From contig JAHIQD010000021.1 in the NCBI GenBank assembly GCA_018902795.1, positions 1 to 64,000 on the forward strand: 64,000 bases of DNA, given 5' to 3'. Under the pieces are notes generated by a model that was not told where the DNA came from, did not search any database, and saw only the letters and a list, made by a program, of their open reading frames with translations. This DNA is from Bacteroidota bacterium. Lineage in GTDB: Bacteria > Bacteroidota > Bacteroidia > Flavobacteriales > Weeksellaceae. Positions 1 through 8,154 of the stretch are shown here, one piece after another. Made by a program: the position numbers and the translations under genes. The first letter of the stretch is position 1. Every line of letters begins with the position of its first letter.

Positions 1-115
1 AATAATTCTTCTTTGTCGATCATAACTGTATAAAGGTTTAAAAATAGTAAAAAGTTATTTCCGAAAAATTTCTGGGCTTTGAAGGGCCCAAAATTTTTCA
101 GAATAACTTTTCAAC

Positions 116-139
116 TTACACAGTTAGTGGGACGCTACC
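116..139 (+). mobile_element. Possible right terminal inverted repeat of an IS256-family element
   Basis: The 24 bases begin TTACACA and end GGGACGCTACC. This resembles the general form of IS256-family ends (TTACACA, a few bases, then a GAC-containing outer tip). A hairpin (63-99) lies just inside, as often happens between a transposase stop and the right end. The transposase would lie left of the window and cannot be seen, so this is only a resemblance. Confidence 0.22.
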
Positions 140-152
140 AAGAAAAAAGAAG

Positions 153-197
153 AATCCGTCTCAATGCGCAAATTGGGGCGGATTTTTATTTTTTTTT
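153..197 (+). terminator. Rho-independent terminator of an upstream gene
   Basis: A 10-bp stem (AATCCGTCTC at 153-162 with GGGGCGGATT at 175-184, two G-U pairs) is followed by a long T-run. It would end a rightward transcript that starts outside the window. Confidence 0.6.
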
Positions 198-548
198 GAG
201 ATCGTTCATCATTGGTGTAATCTAATTTCTAATTCCGTTTTTTTTCAAACACCGGAGGTTTACCTGGCAACTGTAATTATAAAATGCTGTTACAAACGGT
301 TTCAGTCTTCTCTCCAAAGCATATCCTAATTACAAACTATTATGTTAGGAAACGCACAGGTAATGTACAATTGGTCATAGTGTATTCTTACTATAACCAT
401 ACTATATCTATGCTATATCATATAGGATTAAAAAGGCAACAAGCATATCTGTTCACCGGGATTTTTGGGTGTCACTTCTAAATTTAGTTTGAATAGCTTT
501 CAAGTGTTTTCGCTAGCGTCGCAGGGTAAGAAACAAATTCTGATCAAC

Positions 549-582
549 AAAAAAAGGGCTGCAATGCTGCAACCCTTTTTTA
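549..582 (-). terminator. Terminator of the DUF5689/TonB receptor operon
   Basis: A run of A, then GGGcTGCA-ATGC-TGCAaCCC, then a run of T forms a nearly symmetrical hairpin just beyond the stop of the leftward lipoprotein gene. The symmetrical A and T runs would let it work in both directions. Confidence 0.75.
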
Positions 583-600
583 TAAATCACTAAAGTTAAT

Positions 601-2652
601 TTATTTAGCCCCTTTTACTACAAAGTTATCAACTTCCCAAGTAGTAGAGAATCCTACTACAGAAGTATATTTAAATGCAATAACCACTTCCTTATTAATA
701 AAATCTTTAAGGTTTACTCGTCCAGAACCTACAAAACCAGAGAAGCCACCTAAATCGCTATCCAAAGCCGGATTCATTTTAACCCAAGTTGTTGTAGCCG
801 GCACTCCGGTGAAATTACTGGAAACATAGACTTCTAAAGCGTTCCCGCTGAATCTTCCATCAGTCTCAAAAGTGAAGTAAGCTTCCTGCATTCCAGCTAG
901 TGATATTTTTTTAGAAACGAGCCAATCTTCGTTAAGCTGACGGTTACCATCCATAATGGCACTTGGCCTTGGATTACCAAAAGTAGTAGTTGCCCAAACC
1001 TGAGTACCGGTTACATTGACAGCAGTCCAATTATCTAAAGTATCAAAGCCATCCTGGAATAATATATTGTATACCGGCGGAACAGTTCCGTCGCATCTTG
1101 CACCATCAAGGTCTGCATCAGCCTGTCGAGGAATTCTCAACTGATATACACCGTTTTGGAATGTTACCACTGCATACACATTTCCTTTTCCGCTATCCAC
1201 TTCAGCACCTTTAAAAGTTGCAGTTGTACTAGTTGTAAGAAGAATTGTATTTCCTTCGCAATCTTTCAAAGTTCTTTCTGTTGAAGTTCCTGAAACATAA
1301 GTCTTTCCTAACTCAGCATCAGTAAATTCAAGATCTTTAATAACAACCCATCTTCCAACGTCTGCCATTGTAAGTTGTTTAATCTTTCTTTCTGTCGGAA
1401 CCACTGTAGTTGCAGGATTATTACTGTCAAATAAGTATTTATACATATCTGCTTCAGCAATTGCCCCAGCAGGACCCCCGAAGCCAATCTGCATTTCTCC
1501 ATTTATAGCAGGTGCGCTGCCGACAGATAAACCTTTAAGCTTAATAAAGACTTCTTTGCCCACCTTGAACCTTGCATCCTGATATAAATTGGTTTTATTA
1601 ATGTTTACACGGATACCTCCTGTAGCATCTTCAATATAAATCTGTCTAACAAAGTTATTGGTTTGATCATTTGCTGTAACTTTCCCTTTCAATAAGAAAT
1701 CTCCTGTAATCGGTGTACCTGCGAGCTGTTTCACTTCCGCAACCGTTTTAGCGGTTAAGCTGGCCTGATCTAAACCACAAGGGTTTGTAGTGATACCGTC
1801 TTTTCTTGGGAAATGAGTCATATCTGCCAAATCACTTACTTTGTTGATATACATTTGGTAAGAAGAATTAAATTTACTGAAGATTCCAATAAATTTACCT
1901 TTCCCTGCAGGCAATAACTGATTTGCAAATGAAGCGAAACCGCTGTTTCTTACTACTCTTGCAGTAGATGATAGGGTGGGGTCATTTAACTGTCTGTCTA
2001 CGGTAAAACCTTCCGGAGCGTAAATATTACAAAGCACTTTTTGATCGAATTCTGCATCATTCACCTGGATAAGTGCACCTAAAAGTTTGTCATTTGAACT
2101 CATCTGAGTTAAAGTCATCACTTTCGGAATAATATTTTTTCTGATTGTACATGATCTGAAAATATGAGCTGGCATTGCTTTCTCAGGGATTCTGGAAACA
2201 GCGTCAGCGCCCGCTGCGATAGCTTTGTCGTCTTCAATTCCTAACTGTACTAATCCTCCGTAAGTTCCTAAGGCAAGACCTTTTAATTCAATATAAATTT
2301 TAGATCCCTGAGGATACTTCGTATAAGTACTTACTGCATCAACACTGATGGTAAAACCTTCAGTAGGGTTTACCGGGTCATCCTGAATATAAATGGTCTT
2401 ATAAATATTTCCGCTTTCATCAGTAGAAGAAACATATCCTTCCATTATCGCGGTGGAGTTAGCCGGGAAAACATATCTTGAAGTTCGGTGCAGCGCTTTT
2501 ACCTGAGTGATGGTCATGGTTGCCGTCAGATCTTTACACTGGTAATTATCTAAATTCGGATCATTGTATTTATCATCGTGCACACAGCCTGTCACCAGAA
2601 GCGATGCGAAGGCGATGAATAAAACTTTTAAATATGAACTGTATTTTTTCAT
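601..2652 (-). CDS. DUF5689 / choice-of-anchor J surface lipoprotein
   Basis: This is a 683-residue exported lipoprotein. The N-terminus has a signal peptide with lipobox LVTGC (Cys23), followed at once by acidic residues (HDD), as in Bacteroidetes lipoproteins moved to the cell surface. Two OB-like DUF5689 units follow, roughly residues 40-270 and 290-520; each starts with a T-x-x-x-V-K-x-L helix and contains IYIQD/IYIED strands. The last ~150 residues, starting near FQDGFDTLDNW, look like a choice-of-anchor J jelly-roll. It lies 17 bases behind the TonB receptor gene in the same orientation, so it is probably the accessory lipoprotein of that receptor. DUF5689 has no proven activity that I know of; nucleic-acid or phosphoester capture is an inference from the neighbouring EEP protein. 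Confidence 0.85.
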   Translation of the reverse strand: MKKYSSYLKVLFIAFASLLVTGCVHDDKYNDPNLDNYQCKDLTATMTITQVKALHRTSRYVFPANSTAIMEGYVSSTDESGNIYKTIYIQDDPVNPTEGFTISVDAVSTYTKYPQGSKIYIELKGLALGTYGGLVQLGIEDDKAIAAGADAVSRIPEKAMPAHIFRSCTIRKNIIPKVMTLTQMSSNDKLLGALIQVNDAEFDQKVLCNIYAPEGFTVDRQLNDPTLSSTARVVRNSGFASFANQLLPAGKGKFIGIFSKFNSSYQMYINKVSDLADMTHFPRKDGITTNPCGLDQASLTAKTVAEVKQLAGTPITGDFLLKGKVTANDQTNNFVRQIYIEDATGGIRVNINKTNLYQDARFKVGKEVFIKLKGLSVGSAPAINGEMQIGFGGPAGAIAEADMYKYLFDSNNPATTVVPTERKIKQLTMADVGRWVVIKDLEFTDAELGKTYVSGTSTERTLKDCEGNTILLTTSTTATFKGAEVDSGKGNVYAVVTFQNGVYQLRIPRQADADLDGARCDGTVPPVYNILFQDGFDTLDNWTAVNVTGTQVWATTTFGNPRPSAIMDGNRQLNEDWLVSKKISLAGMQEAYFTFETDGRFSGNALEVYVSSNFTGVPATTTWVKMNPALDSDLGGFSGFVGSGRVNLKDFINKEVVIAFKYTSVVGFSTTWEVDNFVVKGAK

Positions 2653-2669
2653 TGTAGTTATTTTACTTA

Positions 2670-5393
2670 TTAAAACCTTAAATAAACATTAGCAAAGAAA
2701 GTAGTTCCTCTGTCGTACCATAATTTCGGTCCAAACCACGGTTTGTCTCTTTGTGCGTCTGCGAATGCTTCAGGAAAGTTTACTGCTCTCCCTTGTTCGA
2801 ATCCGCCGGTTACATAATCTCTGTTATTTAAGATATTGTTTACACTTAAACTGATTCCCATTCTGTATTTGCCCATTAGGAAAGATTTTCCTGCATTGGC
2901 ATTCAGCATGAACTGATCATCAAATTTTTTCTGAGCGGTAATTAAAGCAATTGCTTCAGGCGTAGCTCCATTATAGTTGTCTCCCGTCGCAGGGTCTGTA
3001 TACATAGCCTCTGTTTTGTTAAGGGCAGAGAAATCTAAATACTGATCCTGTAGGTAATTGGCTGTTGCGCCAATCCACCAATATTTCGGTGAGTTATATC
3101 TTAAACCAAACGAGTAGGCTTTCTGCGGAGTGCCGGCAACTTTATAATCTTTAAGTTTTGCAGTTCCCCACTCTCTTACGCCAAAATCATCATCAAATGT
3201 TTTTACTGTAGGGTTGTTGGTAATTTTATAATCACCATAACTTCCCACAGCAGTTGCGCTAAGGGTTGGGGTGATTTTTACTTCAGCACCCAATTCAAGT
3301 CCTTTATAAGTCTTGTTGATTCCTGACAAAACTTCTGCAACTAATGCGTTGCCACTGCTTCCGGAACCGTCTGTAATATCTGCGTAATATCTTGAAATTT
3401 CAGTAGCATTGTTGATGGTGGTGTAATATCCACTCAATCTTAGTTTTAGAATCTGTCCTCTGATGATATAACTTAAATCATTAGAATTAATCATTTGATT
3501 TTCCACATTCGGGGTGATCATATTGGTTACCCGCGGGCTGATGAAAATTTCATTTAAGGTTGGCGCTAAACTGAAGAATGCACCGTTGTAAACAATAAAG
3601 TTTTTACCATTCACTTTATACAATACTCTTCCTTTAAGGCCTGCATCGAATGAATTGAATATTTCACTTTTGCCTTTGCTGTCGGCATACATATGATGTC
3701 TGAATTTACCGTCTCTCTGAGATTCAGCGAAAGAAGTAAATACTGATGCAGTTACATTCCATTTTGCGAAATCAATTTCCGTAGATGCGTTGAATGCATA
3801 TTGATTTCTCAATAAATCATAAGAATATTGAGTTCTGTCGCCCACACGTACTTTGGTATCAGGATTGTCCAAATCGTATGGCTGGTCGTTTCCGAATGCA
3901 TTTAAGTTGTTCGCATAAGATGCACCTAAAAGATCTTTTACCTCTCTAAAGTTGTCAGATTTTAAGTTCTGATAGCTAAAGTTCAGATTCAGTTTCCAGT
4001 TATCCTCAAGTTTAGTATCGAAATGGGAAACAAAATTTAAGGTTTTATCCTTATTAACATCTTCTACGATAGAATAGACCGCTCCGTGATCGGTTCCGTC
4101 CATGTTCGTTTTGTTAATATAATTTGCCTGATAAAGATCTTCCCAGTTGATTTGGGCCTGCGCTTTAAATTCCTCCTCGGTTAACAAACCATATCCTGGT
4201 AATTTTCTGTAATAAGTTGGGTTCGGATCAGCGCCGTGGAACCAGTCTAAACGGCTTCTTCCGTCTCTGCCGGTTTGGTAAGAAAGCGTGTTGTTCCAGT
4301 TGCTGGTTTTACCAAGTTTCAGATAATCACTGATCATGAACATTGGTTCAAATACTTTTCTGATTCTGGAATTTCTTTTCTCTCCATCTTGCCATCCCCA
4401 ATAAGCATTATAATCTTTACCCATCAAATCATAAGTTTCCTGAGTATTTGGAGAATTGTTTGCTCTGTATGTTGGTGATCCGAAAGCAGTTACGTTGATC
4501 GCATGTCTGTTGCTGAATTGTTTTTCAACTGCTAAGAATAAACCCTCAGCATCTTGGTACGTACCATCAATAACTCCATCATCTGCCCATCTTCTACTTG
4601 CTGAAAGAGTGAAAGCCCAACCGCTTTTTGACAAACCTGAAGAATAGGTTGCCATTGCTCTATGGAAATAGCTTCTGTTAGTATAAGAATAAGCTAGTGA
4701 AGTCTGTTTTCTGTAGCTTGATGCTCTTGTATTATAATACACCACACCACCAAGATTCCCGAATGCATATTCAGAAGGGGTAATATTATCTACAGATTCA
4801 AAAGGATATCTGGTAACATCATTTAAACCGCCCCAGTTGCCGAAATCTACCTTACCATCATCGTTTTTAGACATTGATACCCCATTGAAAAGTACATCTT
4901 CGTAACGGTTCTCCACGCCTCTTGGTCTGAACCAGTAAGCTCCAAGTTCAAAAGCAGTTACATTCTGAAAAGTATCTCTACCTGAACTTAACAGTCCTAC
5001 GGTAGGCTGCATTGAAGATCCTCCCTCATCAGAATCACTTGAAGAATCATCAATTACCATTACTCCTGCATTTATAGCTGGTGCTGGAACTAAACTGATT
5101 ACCCCAAGATCTTTTCTTTTTTGGTCAGCAGTTATATCAAATTCAATAATTTTCGGATCAAAACTTTGCTTTGAAACGGTAATTAAATAATGGCCCGGCT
5201 GCAAATCTACAAACTGAAAGTAACCAATTTTATCGGCTTTCACATTTTCAGCAGATTGTCCAAGATCAATCTCTGCACTCTCAACTGGTTTTCCTTCCTG
5301 ATCTTTTACATATGCATAAACAGTAGTTTGTGCGAAATAAAAAGACGCAGGTAGCAAAGTAAACAATGAGATTAAGGATAATTTTTTTATCAT
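2670..5393 (-). CDS. TonB-dependent outer-membrane receptor with carboxypeptidase-like N-domain
   Basis: This 907-residue receptor has a signal peptide ending near FYFAQ, a carboxypeptidase-regulatory-like beta domain (about 23-95: VYAYVKDQEGKPVESAEI), a short acidic/Ser linker with SSSDSDEGGSS, a plug (about 130-225, with FNGVSMSKND and GNLGGVVYYNTRAS) and a 22-strand barrel ending in the aromatic VYLRF. It should import a substrate too large for porins, powered by TonB-ExbBD. It is first in a two-gene operon with the DUF5689 lipoprotein and is divergent from the EEP phosphatase/nuclease gene 238 bases away. The substrate is not known from sequence. Confidence 0.9.
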   Translation of the reverse strand: MIKKLSLISLFTLLPASFYFAQTTVYAYVKDQEGKPVESAEIDLGQSAENVKADKIGYFQFVDLQPGHYLITVSKQSFDPKIIEFDITADQKRKDLGVISLVPAPAINAGVMVIDDSSSDSDEGGSSMQPTVGLLSSGRDTFQNVTAFELGAYWFRPRGVENRYEDVLFNGVSMSKNDDGKVDFGNWGGLNDVTRYPFESVDNITPSEYAFGNLGGVVYYNTRASSYRKQTSLAYSYTNRSYFHRAMATYSSGLSKSGWAFTLSASRRWADDGVIDGTYQDAEGLFLAVEKQFSNRHAINVTAFGSPTYRANNSPNTQETYDLMGKDYNAYWGWQDGEKRNSRIRKVFEPMFMISDYLKLGKTSNWNNTLSYQTGRDGRSRLDWFHGADPNPTYYRKLPGYGLLTEEEFKAQAQINWEDLYQANYINKTNMDGTDHGAVYSIVEDVNKDKTLNFVSHFDTKLEDNWKLNLNFSYQNLKSDNFREVKDLLGASYANNLNAFGNDQPYDLDNPDTKVRVGDRTQYSYDLLRNQYAFNASTEIDFAKWNVTASVFTSFAESQRDGKFRHHMYADSKGKSEIFNSFDAGLKGRVLYKVNGKNFIVYNGAFFSLAPTLNEIFISPRVTNMITPNVENQMINSNDLSYIIRGQILKLRLSGYYTTINNATEISRYYADITDGSGSSGNALVAEVLSGINKTYKGLELGAEVKITPTLSATAVGSYGDYKITNNPTVKTFDDDFGVREWGTAKLKDYKVAGTPQKAYSFGLRYNSPKYWWIGATANYLQDQYLDFSALNKTEAMYTDPATGDNYNGATPEAIALITAQKKFDDQFMLNANAGKSFLMGKYRMGISLSVNNILNNRDYVTGGFEQGRAVNFPEAFADAQRDKPWFGPKLWYDRGTTFFANVYLRF

Positions 5394-5441
5394 AACAAAT
5401 TATTTATTTCTCCCTATTGATAACAATTTTTTAAGGGGGAA

Positions 5442-5449
5442 CAAATTTA
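5442..5449 (-). promoter_or_regulatory. -7 box of the TonB receptor operon
   Basis: On the minus strand the sequence reads TAAATTTG, matching the Bacteroidetes TAnnTTTG element, about 50 bases before the receptor start. I see no strong -33 TTTG at the ideal distance. Confidence 0.5.
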
Positions 5450-5631
5450 AACTTATTTTTTGTTAAGTTAAACATTTTTAACACTTTATTAGAAGGCAGT
5501 CCGTTAATATTTCTTAATATCTTTATAATTCGATGTTTATCTATGATTTTTGTTTCATCTTCATCATTCAGATAATATTTAGTCATTTACTTTGGAAATT
5601 ATTACTATTTTTACCCTCTTAAAATTTTCAA

Positions 5632-6834
5632 ATGAAAAAACATTTTATCTTATTTGCTGTTTTTACTTTTGGGGTTCTTTTTTCCCAACAAAGACAGGTT
5701 CAGAGGGCTACGATAGCTTTCCTCAATGTAGAAAATCTTTGGGATACCGTTCCTTCTGCAGATTATATTGACGGGACTAAAGATATCCACAACCCTGCTT
5801 TTCACAGAAGTGTGCCTTTAGATTCCTTAAAATATCTCGAAACTACTGAAGATTATAAAGGTGAATGGAGCGATGAACTTCTGATTGGAAAAAAAGTAAT
5901 CCGTTATCAGATCCTTGCAGATGATTTTACTGCAAACAGCCCTAAAAACTGGGATACTAAAAAATACAACCAGAAACTGGCTAACGAAGCAAAAGTAATT
6001 TCCGAACTTGGTAGACAGTACACCAATGATTATCCTGTAATAGTAGGACTACTGGAAGTGGAAAACAGACAGGTGGTGGAAGATCTTGTAAAGCAACCTG
6101 CACTAGCAAAGGCTAATTACGGTGTTGTGCATTATAATTCTTATGATGCGAGAGGAATTGATATCGCGATTATTTACCAGAAAAACAGATTCAAAGTCAC
6201 AGAAACTTATGTGAAAGATATTAAGATCTTTAATGATGAAGGAAAAAGATCTTACACCAGAGGTATTTTAGTCGTAAAAGGTACGCTAGACGGTGAAAAA
6301 GTGGGCGTTTTCTTAAATCACTGGCCATCAAGAAGCGGTGGAGAAGCTGCTTCACTGCCAAGACGTGCTGCTGCTGCAAAAGTATTGAAAGATGAAATGG
6401 ATAAGTTGAGAAATGAAGATCCTGAGAGAAAATTATTCGCAATGGGTGATTTCAACGATGATCCTGTAAGCCCAAGTCTTAGAAAGCATCTGGGTGCTGT
6501 GGGCGAGCCAGATCAGCTTTCTGAAAAAACACCTTATTATAACCTGATGGTCAAGCTTTACAAAGCAGGCATCGCCTCATTGGCTTATCGTGACGCACCG
6601 AATCTTTTCGACCAGATTATCGTTTCAAAAAACCTTTATTCTCCGGAAAAACTATCGCCGACGTACAGTGTTTTCAAAGCTGAAATTTACGCGCCCTCTT
6701 ACCTTGTCAACAGCGAAGGACAATGGAAAGGGTATCCTTTACGTTCTTGGGACGGCGACCGTTTCACAGGCGGTTACAGCGATCACTTCCCGGCAGTATC
6801 CGTGATTCAGAGAGAATACAAACCTGCAAAATAA
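5632..6834 (+). CDS. Secreted endonuclease/exonuclease/phosphatase (EEP) family protein
   Basis: This 400-residue protein has a signal peptide (to about residue 18, LFSQQ). The EEP fold is shown by FLNVENLWD near the N-terminus (metal-site N and E), LLEVENR, DIAIIYQ, FLNHWPSRSGG (catalytic His region), AMGDFNDDP (Asp/Asn pair) and the C-terminal SDHFPAVS (final Asp-His). All main catalytic motifs are present, so it should be an active metal-dependent phosphodiesterase or phosphatase in the periplasm or outside. No type IX secretion C-terminal domain is visible. It is divergent from the TonB receptor/DUF5689 operon, a pairing that suggests joint use of extracellular nucleic acid or phosphoesters. 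The true substrate cannot be read from sequence. Confidence 0.85.
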   Translation: MKKHFILFAVFTFGVLFSQQRQVQRATIAFLNVENLWDTVPSADYIDGTKDIHNPAFHRSVPLDSLKYLETTEDYKGEWSDELLIGKKVIRYQILADDFTANSPKNWDTKKYNQKLANEAKVISELGRQYTNDYPVIVGLLEVENRQVVEDLVKQPALAKANYGVVHYNSYDARGIDIAIIYQKNRFKVTETYVKDIKIFNDEGKRSYTRGILVVKGTLDGEKVGVFLNHWPSRSGGEAASLPRRAAAAKVLKDEMDKLRNEDPERKLFAMGDFNDDPVSPSLRKHLGAVGEPDQLSEKTPYYNLMVKLYKAGIASLAYRDAPNLFDQIIVSKNLYSPEKLSPTYSVFKAEIYAPSYLVNSEGQWKGYPLRSWDGDRFTGGYSDHFPAVSVIQREYKPAK

Positions 6835-6854
6835 TATTTCTTAATATTTATATA

Positions 6855-6890
6855 AAAACCGGAGTTATATCAACTCCGGTTTTATTTTTT
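6855..6890 (+). terminator. Terminator of the EEP gene
   Basis: A perfect 12-bp stem (AAAACCGGAGTT / AACTCCGGTTTT, loop ATATC) is followed by ATTTTTT, 20 bases after the EEP stop and before the next start. Confidence 0.85.
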
Positions 6891-6915
6891 CATAACTTTA
6901 TAACAAATTAGAACA

Positions 6916-7332
6916 ATGAAAAAATTATTTTCTTTAGTGCTTATTTTTATTTTGATTTTTAGTTGTACTCCGCAGAACAAAGTTGCAGAGAAAGACCAGA
7001 AAACAGAAATAAAACCTGCAAAGAATGATGATGGTGAGTGGGATTTGCAAGTATTCGATACCCAATACGATTATTTCCTCAATGCCATTGCGAAGCCCAT
7101 GAATATGTATTCTGAAAGTTACCTGAAAAACAAAAACACCTTTCTGGTAAGCGAATGGAATTCCTATTATTTTTCGGGCCGATACCGTAACGTTATAGAA
7201 TCTTCAATAGATTATGATCCGCAGGAAAACTACGGTATAAAGTTCGAATATAAACTGTATCAGGTTTTCGCGTACGTTCAATGGAAATACGGATTGAAAC
7301 TGAATGGTTTAAGCCAAAGCGATGTGAGATAA
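6916..7332 (+). CDS. DUF6146-family lipoprotein
   Basis: A 138-residue protein with a lipoprotein signal (LIFSC, Cys17), a short Lys/Glu-rich linker and a compact domain from about residue 45. That domain carries the conserved-looking stretches YDYFLNAIAKP, MYSESYLK, LVSEWNSYY and SSIDYDPQENYG, followed by YQVFAYVQWKY. I recognise this pattern as the flavobacterial DUF6146 family, whose function is unknown. The many Tyr/Trp residues suggest a small folded periplasmic or surface domain. It stands alone between two terminators and converges on the SOD gene. Confidence 0.75.
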   Translation: MKKLFSLVLIFILIFSCTPQNKVAEKDQKTEIKPAKNDDGEWDLQVFDTQYDYFLNAIAKPMNMYSESYLKNKNTFLVSEWNSYYFSGRYRNVIESSIDYDPQENYGIKFEYKLYQVFAYVQWKYGLKLNGLSQSDVR

Positions 7333-7356
7333 GTTCTCCCAAAAGTTTAAAACAAT

Positions 7357-7393
7357 AAAAAAGGTTCAGAAAATTTCTGAACCTTTTTTTTAT
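7357..7393. terminator. Bidirectional terminator between DUF6146 and SOD genes
   Basis: A 15-bp stem with A-run and T-run ends (AAAAAAGGTTCAGAA / TTCTGAACCTTTTTT) lies between two convergent genes and can end both transcripts. Confidence 0.85.
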
Positions 7394-7408
7394 TAAAATA
7401 TGAAAGTC

Positions 7409-8005
7409 TTATTTGTTGAATTTTTCCTCCACTTTATCCCAGTTGATTACATCGAAAAACGCCGAAACATAATCAGGCCTTCTGTTCTGATAATGCAGAT
7501 AATAGGCATGCTCCCAAACATCGAGTCCTAAAACAGGCGTTCCTTTACAGTCAGCAACCGGCATTAGAGGATTGTCCTGATTCGGCGTAGAACAAACTGC
7601 TGCAGAACCGTCTTCTTTCTTGCATAACCAAGCCCAACCTGAGCCAAATCTTGTTTTTGCCGCTTCAGCAAAATCAGTTTTGAATTTTTCAAAACCGCCG
7701 TATGCTTCGATTGCAGCTTTTACGTTTCCTACCGGTTCTTTGCTTCCTCCAGGAGTTAAAATTTCCCAGAAAAGGGTATGGTTAAAATGCCCACCTCCGT
7801 TATTTCTAACCGCAGGTTTATCGGTTCCTGTTTTGCAGATTTCCTCGATGGTTTTCCCTTCTAAATCCGTTCCTGCAATTGCTTTGTTTAAGTTATCTAT
7901 GTATGCCTGATGATGTTTGGTGTGATGGATTTCCATTGTTCTTGCATCAATTGTCGGTTCCAATGCATCGTATGCATAACCCAATTTAGGTAATTCGAAT
8001 GCCAT
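7409..8005 (-). CDS. sod: Superoxide dismutase (Fe/Mn family)
   Basis: This 198-residue enzyme converts superoxide to hydrogen peroxide and oxygen in the cytoplasm. The metal ligands are visible: His27 in MEIHHTKHHQAY, the second His in GGGHFNHTLFWE, and Asp and His in LDVWEHAYYLHYQNRR. GSGWAWL and the C-terminal YVSAFFDVINWDKV complete the family pattern, and the length is normal. Sequence alone does not settle Fe, Mn or cambialistic use. The start follows a -7 box (8032-8039). There is no signal peptide. Confidence 0.97.
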   Translation of the reverse strand: MAFELPKLGYAYDALEPTIDARTMEIHHTKHHQAYIDNLNKAIAGTDLEGKTIEEICKTGTDKPAVRNNGGGHFNHTLFWEILTPGGSKEPVGNVKAAIEAYGGFEKFKTDFAEAAKTRFGSGWAWLCKKEDGSAAVCSTPNQDNPLMPVADCKGTPVLGLDVWEHAYYLHYQNRRPDYVSAFFDVINWDKVEEKFNK

Positions 8006-8031
8006 AATTTTTTAATTTAAATGTTAATACC

Positions 8032-8039
8032 CAAATTTA
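8032..8039 (-). promoter_or_regulatory. -7 box of the SOD gene
   Basis: The minus strand reads TAAATTTG, 26 bases before the ATG, as expected for a Bacteroidetes primary sigma promoter. Confidence 0.55.
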
Positions 8040-8100
8040 CTCATAATGTAGGGCAATACCAAAACAGAAACATTACTTTAATAAATCTTTAACATCGATG

Positions 8101-8131
8101 AAAACAAAAAACCGTTCTAAAAAGAACGGTT
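8101..8131 (-). terminator. Terminator of rho
   Basis: The stem AACCGTTCT/AGAACGGTT with a 4-base loop is followed on the minus strand by a T-rich run, just beyond the Rho stop codon. The gene for Rho itself therefore ends with an intrinsic terminator. Confidence 0.8.
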
Positions 8132-8154
8132 CCTTCAATATATTCAGAAATAAT

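Larger units (their letters stand above)
1..600. other. Non-coding stretch at left edge
   Basis: I see no convincing gene here. The longest open frame (284-481, 65 codons) has no recognisable motif and an unlikely composition, so I leave it out. The stretch holds a hairpin at 63-99, a possible IS256-type end at 116-139, a terminator at 153-197, a small hairpin at 373-398 and the terminator of the leftward operon at 549-582. The gene that the rightward terminator serves lies outside the window. Confidence 0.6.

Noticed and set aside
284..481. 65-codon open frame on the plus strand in the left spacer
   Set aside because: No motif, signal or promoter box, and the composition is that of AT-rich non-coding DNA.
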